Shown: in pieces, positions 1 through 10,176 of the stretch
Layout of the letters: every line of letters begins with the position of its first letter
How positions within the stretch are numbered: position 1 is the first letter of the stretch
Notes under the pieces: model-generated
Database searches by the model: none
What the model was told of the DNA's origin: nothing
Seen by the model: only the letters and a program-made list of their open reading frames with translations
Made by a program: the position numbers and the translations under genes
Assembly: GCA_949317995.1 (NCBI GenBank)
Contig: OX439040.1
Span: 73,567,972 to 73,631,971, forward strand
Reading direction: 5' to 3'
Length of the DNA stretch: 64,000 nucleotides
Source of the DNA: Acholoe squamosa
Taxonomy: Eukaryota > Annelida > Polychaeta > Phyllodocida > Polynoidae

Positions 1-130
1 AGAAACCTAAGTTTTCAGAGTAAAAATCAAACCATTTCAGGCATTTTCATGCTAAATAACTTTCATCTCTGTTAATTATATAATAAAATTTACCTGTCAT
101 ACATTAATATAACATAACCTTTCTTTTCAG

Positions 131-698
131 AGAAAAACTTACCTTAATTAAGACGTCTGAACAGCAAACCACAACTGCTCCTCAAGAAAAAGACTATCAA
201 AATGAGGATACTATAACAACATCTTCAGCGTCTGGAGAAGGATTTCATCTGGAAGATCAGCCCAGCACTCCTGCTTCTTATATACCAAACCATGAGGAGC
301 TGTCAACCTTAAGCCCCGCCTTGAAGAGCAGCTCTCCCCTTTCAGCTGTACCAAGAGAGCACCAACTGACAACGTTAAGCCACGCCTTAAAGAGCAGCTC
401 TTCCCTCTCACATACAGTAACAGATCAGAAAATGTCAACTTCAAGCCCCGCCTTTATGAACAGCACAAGAGAGTCTCTTCCAAACAATTCTATTAACTCT
501 TCAATGGCATCTTCATCTCTTATTGTATCTGTATCGTTTGGTGTAATCATTCCTTTACTTATGATAACAAGCATTGTTATAATATTAAAGGCTCGAAAAA
601 AAAGAAACAGATCTCCTATATATAGACCAACTTCAGGTCAAGCTAGCACAAGCAGAGAAATTTTCGAGTTAATACCTCTACATTCAAACATACCATAA
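131..698 (+). CDS. Last coding exon of a single-pass membrane protein with Ser/Thr-rich stalk (5' part outside window)
   Basis: The exon follows a pyrimidine-rich acceptor ending TTTTCTTTTCAG and reads open from 132 to TAA at 696-698. It begins EKLTLIKTSEQQTTTAPQEK and runs for about 120 residues rich in Ser, Thr and Pro, as in a mucin-like extracellular stalk. Three related blocks of about 25 residues are visible (LSTLSPALKSSS, LTTLSHALKSSS, MSTSSPAFMNST), showing internal duplication. A hydrophobic stretch (LIVSVSFGVIIPLLMITSIV) is the likely transmembrane helix. It is followed by a basic stop-transfer run (KARKKRNR) and a cytoplasmic tail of about 40 residues. The topology is therefore type I: ectodomain upstream, short tail inside. 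I do not recognise the family because the ectodomain that would identify it lies outside the window. The coding status is supported by the acceptor, the open frame and the TM/stop-transfer pattern. Confidence 0.7.
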
Positions 699-707
699 TG
701 TCTTACA

Positions 708-713
708 AATAAA
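708..713 (+). terminator. Candidate polyadenylation signal AATAAA
   Basis: Canonical hexamer 10 bases after the stop codon of the upstream exon. It would give a very short 3' UTR, so a later signal may be used instead. Confidence 0.35.
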
Positions 714-721
714 AGACATTC

Positions 722-1415
722 CCTACTACGTCTTATAATATTTCCTCAAGTTGAAGGGTATATTTACTAAAAAAACAGCATTAAAATTAAAGGTGCTTCT
801 TATATACGCACTGTCTTTTATACATTAGAAATTAAGGTAGTAATTCTGTTTATCCAAAGAAACAATCATATTTTACAGCTACGCTTGTTAATAATTATAA
901 ATCACTTAACCAAATTTATATATTTCATTATGTACAACTATATAATCTCATATATGTATCTTGGCTATAAGGTATATTCTACCCTTCTGTATAGCTTTTG
1001 AAATTTGTATGTAAGAAACATTAGGTTGCATAATCTGATCTAATTTTACCATATGCCTTATACATAAATATACATATATATATGCTTACTAGTATAATCT
1101 CTTGCATATAAAAGGTATTCTCTACATCAAACAAATCCCTTCTAAGTCTTATAGGATTTACTCAAATTGAGGGGTATATTTTCTGAAAAAAAACAGCGTT
1201 GAAATTATGGGTGCGTCTTATATGCGCACTGTCTTTTATACATTAGAGATTGAGGCAGTAATTCTATTTATCCAAGAAAACAATTATTTTTTACAGCTAC
1301 GCTTGTTAATAATTATGAATCACTTAACCAAAATTCATATATTTCATTATGTATGGCTATATAACCTAACGTATGTATCTTGGCTATAAGGTATATTCTA
1401 CCCTTCCGTGTGCCT
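722..1415. repeat. Direct duplication, two copies about 417 bp apart
   Basis: The block at about 722-1000 recurs at about 1138-1415 with scattered substitutions. Anchors include GCACTGTCTTTTATACATTA at 808 and 1225, and CTTGGCTATAAGGTATATTC in both. It is noncoding 3' flank of the first gene; the short frame inside the second copy is not supported as a gene. Confidence 0.8.
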
Positions 1416-3309
1416 TTTAAAAGAAGACTATTCATTATGCAATACGCTATTCTATTAAAATCTGTATGTGAAAAACAATAAACAATTACTCTGTTATTGA
1501 AAATCTTTTAATTATTGGAATAATCAAACTAAAGAACTAAGTACGTATGTACTGATACATAATTTATGTCCTTGTTTTGTTCAGAACGTTATCTGGAAGA
1601 CATGATTAATATCCTTGTTTTGCTCAAGACATTATCTGAACGCAGTATTCTCTGGGAAAGTTGTGACATTTTGACCTTGGGTCTTTAGCTCTATAAGAAG
1701 TAATATAGTGAAAAATCCATCTTTAATCTTCTAAATACAAGACTCATAATTTTTTTTCTATTCAAAAATCACTTTTTTTAACTTCAAGCATCGTTAACTT
1801 TAAAAAACTTATAAAAAATATATGAATTAAAAAAATTATCTTGAGATAATGATTACAATAATAACATTTATCTTGATATATATAGGATAAGACCTAAAGT
1901 GGTTAAGGGTGGGAAAGCTTCCAGTCTTCACCCTTTAAGACTAGCAATATAAAACTGTGTTTAATGCGCAATTCATAAGAAAACAGTGGAAAATAAAAAT
2001 AAATAGCAAAAATAGAAATAAAAAGCTGACATACCATCTGCCATAAAATATTTAATTAAAAACTTCAATAAAATTTCATTAGAATTTCTCTCTAGCACTT
2101 TATTAATTATGATAGTATCGTAACATTCAACAAGTACAAAACATATGCGAACCTTAAAGGATTTCCTACCACATAGGAGACAAACACGTCTGTAACTAAC
2201 ATAAGAGTGCATCATACTCAATATTCATACGATATGTTTTATTTTCAATTATGATACACAGTACATAAAAAATACTATCATAATATTCTCTCTTAAAAAA
2301 AAAATAAAAAAGTCAAAAAAAAAAAAAATAAGACTTTATCAATGTAATATGATAATCTACAGCAAGAAATACAATAATCCATTTTCAGTATTTAAAGGGT
2401 GAAGAAAAATATATTGCTTTGTCCTAAGAAAAGATTCTTCCTATAACATAGAGAATAAACACCAGCTCAGCTAGTCTACCATAATACCTTACGTATAAGA
2501 CGCATCTCAAAACTCAACTATACGTGAGATGTTATAATATGATCAAAAAAAATCCTATGAGGTCAACATTTTACTTCATTAAGAGTTAATAACCACGTAA
2601 TACGATACTAAATCAACAGGTGGCAGCACTATTCTCTTTTTACATAAAGCTACGTATTAGAACACCACTGTCCTATAAAAATATGATGTTATATAAAGAA
2701 ATATATCGATACAATATAAATCTTTTATACAATAAACTATAGCCTATACCAATAAAACATTAGGTAACATTTATTTATAACACATCTTCTCTCAAAACAT
2801 TTATCAATGTAGCACACCCATAATCATAACACTCGTACATGAACATATAGAAATAAATTCATGCATGTATCATACTAATATAACTCAAGTCTAGGCTAAC
2901 ATTAGCTTAAGAGTTCGTAGATCTTCTATTTGGAATTTTTGAAGGTCTGGTCTCTCCAGACCAATATTTAATCCAAAAAACATTCTCCTGAGATCTGCAT
3001 TATACTTCTTCAATCCAACTTACTGATATAATCCCAAAAAATCCTGAGAGGTCTACATAACACTTCATTAAACGTCATCAAACAGTCTCGATTTATCAAT
3101 AAAATGATATTCATCAGCGCCGTATATAATACTCTACTATATCAACAGGTGGCAGGACTATATACTATTTGAGAGTTTACAGCATAACGAAACTCAGGGT
3201 AAGGAAGGTGGGGGGTGTGTGTAATTGATCCCTAATGCTCTCATATTGTATGATTTGGTTAAAACGAAATTCTTTTATAACTAAAATTACACACTTTGTT
3301 ATAACAGAA
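1416..3309. other. AT-rich intergenic DNA, no gene seen
   Basis: No exon-like open frame with splice signals is visible on either strand. The sequence is AT-rich with A-runs near 2297-2330. Motifs resembling CAACAGGTGGCAG at 2613-2626 and 3142-3155 are discussed in the findings. Confidence 0.6.
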
Positions 3310-5335
3310 TTTTACTACAGTAATTTAACAACATAGAACCTAATGACAAGGACATGGAAAAATGTCATTAGACATGATTATATCCTAAATTCGTCATGTG
3401 ACACTCAGATCAGTGACAAAGACATGGGATAATAGTAATTTGACGTGTGACATGGAACCTAGTGTCAAGAACGTGGAGAAAAATAACATGAGACATGATC
3501 ATATCCTAAATTCGCCATGTGACACTCAGATCAGTGACAAAGACATGGGATAATAGTAATTTGACATATGACATGGAACCTAGTGACAAGGACGTGGAGA
3601 AAAATGACATGAGACATGATCATATCCTAAATTCGCCATGTGACACTCAGATCAGTGACAAAGACATGGGATAATAGTAATTTGACGTGTAACATGGAAC
3701 CTAGTGACAAGGTCATGGAGAAAAATGACATGAGACATGATCATATCCTAAATTCGACATGTGACACTCAGATCAGTGACAAAGACATGGGATAATAGTA
3801 ATTTGACGTGTGACATGGAGAAAAATGACATGAGACATGATCATATCCTAAATTCGCCATGTGACACTCAGATCAGTGACAAAGACATGGGATAATAGTA
3901 ATTTGACGTGTGACATGGAACCTAGTGACAAGGTCATGGAGAAAAATGACATGAGACATGATCATATCCTAAATTCGCCATGTGACACTCAGATCAGTGA
4001 CAAAGACATGGGATAATAGTAATTTGACGTGTGACATGGAACCTAGTGACAAGGACATGGAAAAAAATGACATGAGACATGATCATATCCTAAATTCGCC
4101 ATGTGACACTCAGATCAGTGACAAAGACATGGGATAATAGTAATTTGACGTGTGACATGGAACCTAGTGACAAGGACATGGAGAAAAATGACATGAGACA
4201 TGGTCATATCCTAAATTCGCCATGTGACACTCAGATCAGTGACAAAGACATGAGATAATAGTAATTTGACGTGTGACATGGAACCTAGTGACAAGGTCGT
4301 GGAGAAAAATGACATGAGACATGATCATATCCTAAATTCGCCATGTGACACTCAGATCAGTAACAAAGACATGGGATAATAGTAATTTGACGTGTAACAT
4401 GGAACCTAGTGACAAGGTCATGGAGAAAAATGACATGAGACATGATCATATCCTAAATTCGACATGTGACACTCAGATCAGTGACAAAGACATGGGATAA
4501 TAGTAATTTGACGTGTGACATGGAGAAAAATGACATGAGACATGATCATATCCTAAATTCGCCATGTGACACTCAGATCAGTGACAAAGACATGGGATAA
4601 TAGTAATTTGACGTGTGACATGGAACCTAGTGACAAGGTCATGGAGAAAAATGACATGAGACATGAGCATATCCTAAATTCGCCATGTGACACTCAGATC
4701 AGTGACAAAGACATGGGATAATAGTAATTTGACGTGTGACATGGAACCTAGTGTCAAGGACGTGGAGAAAAATGGCATGAGACATGATCATATCCTAAAT
4801 TCGCCATGTGACACTCAGATCAGTGACAAAGACATGGGATAATAGTAATTTGACGTGTGACATGGAACCTAGTGACAAGGACATGGAAAAAAATGACATG
4901 AGACATGATCATATCCTAAATTCGCCATGTGACACTCAGATCAGTGACAAAGACATGGGATAATAGTAATTTGACGTGTGACATGGAACCTAGTGACAAG
5001 GACATGGAGAAAAATGACATGAGACATGGTCATATCCTAAATTCGCCATGTGACACTCAGATCAGTGACAAAGACATGAGATAATAGTAATTTGACGTGT
5101 GACATGGAACCTAGTGACAAGGTCGTGGAGAAAAATGACATGAGACATGATCATATCCTAAATTCGCCATGTGACACTCAGATCAGTGACAAAGACATGG
5201 GATAATAGTAATTTGACGTGTGACATGGAACCTAGTGTCAAGGTCGTGGAGAAAAATGACATGAGACATGGTCATATCCTAAATTCGCCATGTGACACGC
5301 AGATCAGTGTCAAAGAGATGGGAAAAGCTATGTAC
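3310..5335. repeat. 121-bp satellite array with a 705-bp higher-order repeat
   Basis: The word AAATTCG recurs at 3387, 3508, 3629, 3750, 3850, 3971, 4092, 4213, 4334, 4455, 4555, 4676, 4797, 4918, 5039, 5160 and 5281. The intervals are 121 bp except two of 100 bp (3750-3850 and 4455-4555). The short units lack the same 21 bp. They lie 705 bp apart (5 x 121 + 100), and private variants such as TTCGACATG recur at the same offset, which defines a higher-order unit. An extra 121-bp unit is inserted in the second copy near 4756. The open frame at its 3' edge is not a gene. Confidence 0.95.
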
Positions 5336-5805
5336 ATAAATTATTTAGTTCCACATAACCTAGAACAGGAGAAAGATAGTTCATATTATTCTCGGTAGAG
5401 GGAAACCCGAGAATGCGTTCTAAATACGATGAAATCTAACGTCTCAATTGTAAACTATGAGCAAATATTCTTTATTGATATCAATGAAATATATCAAACA
5501 ATGAAAGGAAAGAGCTCTATACGTAATTCATTCAAACTGATCAAGAAAATATAAAGAAAAGAGCATTATACATGTAATAATTTAGTTCCACATAACCTAC
5601 ATCATGCCAGAAATAGTTCATATTATTCTCGGTAGAGGGGGACAAAAAATCCGCGTTTTGAATATAAATCTATCGTTTCAATTTAAACTACCGCTGTAAA
5701 TTCCTCTAATAACTCAGCAAATGTTCTTTGCTGATATCAATGAAACATATCAAAAAATAGAGGAGAAAAAACTCTGTCCCTAAATCACTCAAACTGATGA
5801 AAAAA
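5331..5805. repeat. Tandem duplication of about 240 bp beside the satellite
   Basis: ATTTAGTTCCACATAACCTA and TTCATATTATTCTCGGTAGA occur near 5342-5398 and again near 5579-5636. ATATCAATGAAA...ATATCAAA is likewise found near 5480 and 5738. The copies are diverged, with no coding potential. Confidence 0.75.
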
Positions 5806-6025
5806 ATCTATATCCTCTTAAACTGAATGTCTATTTGTTCATAGACTTAAAGGTGTAACACCACATTTATGATTTCACTGCTGAGGTGGAGTATATAAGG
5901 AACGCAATGTCTGGGGTTAATTGGAGAGGTCCGGCCCTCATGTCACGAACCTCCTTGTCTGTAGCTCCAGGTGCAGCTTCAGTGCGTAAAAGATCTCGAC
6001 TATTCTTGCGACCTTGTCGACCTTA

Positions 6026-6115
6026 ATGCTCCCATTGTTGGTTGAAGCATGAACGGGTGATGCTCCCATTGTTGGTTGAAGCATGAACGGGTGATGCTCC
6101 CATCAGTTGGTGGAA
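6026..6115. repeat. 34-bp tandem repeat, about 2.6 copies
   Basis: ATGCTCCCATTGTTGGTTGA begins at 6026 and 6060, with a diverged third copy at 6094. Confidence 0.8.
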
Positions 6116-6194
6116 GCAACCATACATAATGGTCCTCCTGTTTCAGTAACGCTCACCGTTCCTTAGAGCACTGATCTGGAATTGAACGTGTTCC

Positions 6195-6302
6195 ACAATC
6201 CTCCTTCAATCCTTCAATCCTCCTTCAATCCTTCTATCCTCCTTCAATCCTCCTTCAATCCTTCAATCCTCCTTCAATCCTTCAATCCTCCTTCAATCCT
6301 TG
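6195..6302. repeat. Short tandem repeat built from TCCTTCAATCC
   Basis: Irregular array of CCTTCAATCC and CTCCTTCAATCC words, about ten copies. Confidence 0.85.
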
Positions 6303-6429
6303 GTGCACTTAGTTCATTCCTCTGTACCGAAAGCTCAGCTAAGAACCGTGTGACATGAGAACCACTTGACCTCTCTTTTGTATTTAAAATTTATGATATG
6401 ATTACTATTTCCAAAAATAATCCTAATAT

Positions 6430-7143
6430 CCAAAATAATAGGTATTTTCTGGATATTCAAAAAATATAGGTCTTCTTTGGAGAAATATTTCATAACCTCT
6501 GTACCTCCAGTTCTTATTTAAGACTGGTGCTCATTCAAATCCTAGCGCTTAAAGACAACAATATGGTATAGCATAAAACCAATGCTATCCCTGTTTTCAC
6601 TGTAAGAGCTTTATAGTACTCAACTAAATCACTAGATGGCAGCACTAACCAGATATTCACATTATGCCAGTATCTTACCCAGCATATGAGCTTTTTTTTT
6701 CAAAATATCAAAGAAAATAATCTTCCCTCACAAGTCTTTTCACTTTTAAAAAATAACGCAAAGCAATAAATATACAATGTATTATTTCATTCAGTGAAAT
6801 AACTTCCATTAAACCAAAAAACTGTGTCACACACCACAAACTTAATTATCAATACATCTATATACAATAATCCAATCATTAACTTACTTGTACAATAATA
6901 CAACACGGGTGTTGTAAAACTAATAGGGTTTTACTTCTCTGTTAATACAAATTTTTGAAGGTTTGGTGAAATCCAAACCGACATTCTAATCAAAAATAAT
7001 CCTCTACTAATCATCTCCATTATTAGCAAATGCGGCTTATAGTCAAAACTGTTATTATCCAAAATAATAGGTATTTTCTGGATATTCAAAAAATATAGGT
7101 CTTCTTTGGATATTTTTTTAGAAATATCCAAAGAAGACCTATA
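6430..7143. repeat. Direct repeat pair, second copy ending in a 22-bp perfect hairpin
   Basis: A segment of about 50 bp containing ATAATAGGTATTTTCTGGAT occurs near 6438 and again near 7066. Only the second copy runs into a perfect inverted repeat: the left stem at 7094-7115 (TATAGGTCTTCTTTGGATAT plus TT) pairs with 7122-7143 around a 6-base loop. The minus-strand frame across it is not a plausible gene. Confidence 0.75.
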
Positions 7144-7188
7144 TATATACTACTGAGGATAAGCCTCGGACATTGGTGTCACTAATAA

Positions 7189-8160
7189 TGCCCTAGGGGC
7201 AAGGACCTACAATAAAACTAGTCTGAGGTTATTGTTTATAAAAGAAATGTAATGCCCTGGGGGCACTGATACTATTGGTAATGCCCTGATGGCATGCATT
7301 GGTCAATTGTCTCTAGAGGTAATTAGGGATGGGCCTATGTCCCGGGGGCATGTGTCACACTAATGATGCCCGAGGGCATAGTTTAATAGTATGTATTAAA
7401 GCAAGTGCAAATGTTAGCTTATCAAATTCTGCAAGTACTGTATGGAACATTTCCAGAGGGCATACATTGGCCAACCAGTATAGGTAGGCTGAGGAATATG
7501 CCCTAGGTCAACACCAGTGTTATCTATGCCCTCAGGGCATATTTCTTTAAGTCCATGGTTAAGAAATTCTCACCCTCACTGAGGGCATAGGCCTAAACTG
7601 ACTGGTTTAAAACAAAGACATGCCCTTGGGGCATCACCAGTATTATACATGGATGCTCTCAGGGAATATAGCCTATATCACTTATCAAGGAGAAACAGCT
7701 GTAGCATGCCCTCAGGTCATCACGACCTGTCATAGGTCTTTCACTGATGCCCCAAGGGCATAAATATAGACTTGTAGGATATTACTATTAGGGAGAGATT
7801 TTTCAATGGCCTAGGCCTACAGTAATCCCTATAATCCCTATAGTAGATGTCCTCAGGGCATATCATCAATTCCCTGGAGACTAAACTGATGTTGGTAATG
7901 CCCTGAGGGCATGAATTTAGATTTCAGTCATCTGTAGTTTGCTGAAAAGGAAATGAAAATGCCCCAAAGTCATGGATATTACTGCTGATGCCCTCAAGAC
8001 ATCCCATCCTCAACTAGTCTGTACAATGCCCTAAGTGCATGCTGGTAATGCCCTTAGGGATCTTTCCATGGGGCAGGGTGGGAAAGCGACGCCCCCCATC
8101 CCCTCCTGCCGCATAATTTTTGCGTCACTCCTACCTGGCAATCGGTATGTCCCCAGGGCA
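7189..8160. promoter_or_regulatory. Cluster of about 20 TGCCCNNNGGGCA-type palindromes
   Basis: Perfect TGCCC-N3-GGGCA sites start at 7189, 7253, 7527, 7621, 7748 and 7899, and a TGCCC-N2-GGGCA site at 7367. Copies with one mismatch start at 7282, 7338, 7707, 7848, 8027, 8049 and 8148. Weaker copies lie near 7451, 7499, 7575, 7654, 7960 and 7989. Spacing is irregular and the intervening DNA is not repeated, so this is not a simple tandem array. The motif equals the long palindromic form of the TFAP2 (AP-2) family site. A regulatory role is inferred, not shown. Confidence 0.5.
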
Positions 8161-8280
8161 TAGTCCGACGTAGCAAGTTGCGTCCTGCATTTCGTTCAGG
8201 GCCTGAAACATTTTCTCACCCTGGAGGAGACTATAGGGTTGCTATGTGCTAAACCCCTAGACTGTGGCTCACCATGGCAG

Positions 8281-8450
8281 ACAATGACAATGATGACAAT
8301 GACAATGACAATGATTTTATTTCGTAAAAACCTCATAGAGGTGCACAAGATGTAAACATATATACAAGTAATTAAACAATATCTAGTGCAGCTACATGTA
8401 CTAATGCTTAAAAAGTACATGTACCGGATAGCAGTGATGGCTATAGAAGA

Positions 8451-8511
<61 letters not shown>

Positions 8512-9631
8512 AACATATTAAAATGTCAATTTGCTGATCCATCAGAGTGGTTTCAGCAGCACCATTTTTCATGTTAATACTGAAGTCACTTGTTCTACTA
8601 TACTAACATAATATTTGACACACAAATAAGTATAAGACTTCTTTCTTTTTATACCTGTGACTTAGATCTTTGGTTAGGGATACCAGTGTAGCACCTGTTT
8701 GCTAGCTTCATTAGCCAGACTAGTATGGAGAGTTATCATTGACAAGTATAATACATGTGAGATTCTGTAATTAATGTGTGAGGATTTTGATTATATGTGA
8801 TCTGTGTCAGTAGCACCAGTTACAGAGGTAGATGTTGGTATTTGCTTTGTAATGCTGACGTTACATTCATGAGGCAAGTTTGATCATTATGCACTGGACA
8901 AACTGTGACAGTTTTTGTAGTTTTTTCTGGTCCGCACTATTGAACAATTTATAAATAGTCGTGTTGGCTCCCGGTCTCATCCTGGGGGGTGTTAGAAAGT
9001 TACAACGTTCTTGATCAAAAGCGGGACATTTAACAAGGTAGTGCATTTCATCACCTATTTCTCCCCTAGTACAAAGTGGGCAGAGCCTGTCTTGGATATC
9101 AATGTTGTTAAAGCGGCCTACTGTGACTGGCAGCTTATGGTTTCCTGCTCTAAATCTGGTGAGTGGGATTGAGTATTTCTTATCAATCTTGAGGAGATAT
9201 GCTTCTATTTTGAGTTCAGACTTAAGTAACCTATAGCTCCGGCATATGCTTGAGTTTGTTAATGACTCACACCAGCTTTGTCATTGCTGGTCTTCGCTGA
9301 CCAGCCGTATTTTACCCTTAAACCATATTGGTTCGAGCTGGTTCTGAAGCCAAAGGTATGATAGACTGAGGTAGTTCAGTTCCCCGCATATTTTCCCGAG
9401 CCACTTAGATTTGTATGTTCCACTCATATTTCATTAGGGAACTGGACAAATAAAGTAAAACACAGAAATCAATAAAAGTATTGTGAGTGTCGTTTCTATC
9501 TTGGCAGGGGTGATTCAACACCAGCACAGCCAAAGTGAGATGCACATGGCATGTACCATTAGCGGACACACTGGTTTATGTTTCAGAATGTGAACCAATG
9601 CCCCTTCCAGTTTAGTAGTACTTGGTGCTTG
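8281..9631 (-). mobile_element. 5'-truncated non-LTR retrotransposon, 3' end with (CATTGT)n tail
   Basis: On the minus strand about 8890-9240 translates to the C-terminal knuckle region of CR1/Jockey-like reverse transcriptase proteins: PLTRFRAGNHKLPVTVGRF, then CPLCTRGEIGDEMHYLVKCP. The minus-strand 3' end is AATAAAATCATTGTCATTGT, a microsatellite tail typical of this class. The insertion is bracketed by identical 27-bp copies of a target sequence (8254-8280 and 9632-9658; core TAGACTGTGGCTCACCATGG). The 3' tail abuts the left copy, as target-primed insertion predicts. The reverse-transcriptase core is missing, so it is a dead 5'-truncated copy. Confidence 0.8.
8454..8508. repeat. (AT)n microsatellite
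   Basis: Uninterrupted AT dinucleotide run inside the retrotransposon 3' region. It produces a Tyr/Ile-repeat frame on the minus strand that is not a gene. Confidence 0.95.
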
Positions 9632-9816
9632 CCCCTAGACTGTGGCTCACCATGGCAGGCTGCAGTGGGAAGTGTACACAAGGCGTTCGGGTAGCGGTTT
9701 TTTAACAATATGCAGTGCATTGTGGGATAGGGTGACCTCGAACGCTAACTACAACACCTCAGCTGGTTCCCTCCACCCCTTTCCACCCCAGCCAGGTCTG
9801 GCTAGGTACCAGTCCT

Positions 9817-10176
9817 TAACTATGCTTGGGAGTGTAGTAAGTTGACTTGGGGATCAACATTGACCCACATGGGGAGGACCAATAGGGAATGGCCTTACAA
9901 AACAGCATTGATCCCTTCCCAGTCAACAAAAAAACGTTATTTAACGTCAAAAAACGTTTTAAAACGTTTTGCCATGATAAAGAGCCATATGGAAACGTTC
10001 TGAAACGTTTTGCAACGTTTTTTGTTGACTGGGTTGGTTGATGTACCTGACACCCGAGGCATTCGGAGTACGGCCAAGGGATCAATGGTGGTTTGTAAGG
10101 CCACCCCCTATTGGTCCCCCCCATGTAGGTCAATGTTGATCCCTGAGTCAACTTACTACCCTCCCAAGCATAGTTA
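9817..10176. mobile_element. Foldback element with arms of about 100 bp, carrying a nested foldback
   Basis: The left arm (9817-9917) pairs with the right arm (about 10077-10176) at roughly 90% identity; for example TTGGGGATCAACATTGACC pairs with GGTCAATGTTGATCCCTGA. Between them, 9918-10033 starts CCCAGTCAACAAAAAAACG and ends CGTTTTTTGTTGACTGGG, a second inverted-repeat element rich in AACGTT. No transposase frame is present, so both are non-autonomous. Confidence 0.75.

Noticed and set aside
3310-5335. CRISPR-like array
   Set aside because: The units are contiguous 121-bp repeats with no unique spacers, in an intron-bearing animal genome; this is a satellite.
7189-8160. CRISPR-like repeat-spacer pattern from the TGCCC palindromes
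   Set aside because: Spacing is irregular, repeats are 13 bp and variable, and the context is eukaryotic.
8196-8516. Minus-strand frame with Tyr-Ile repeat
   Set aside because: Translation of the (AT)n microsatellite within retrotransposon 3' sequence.
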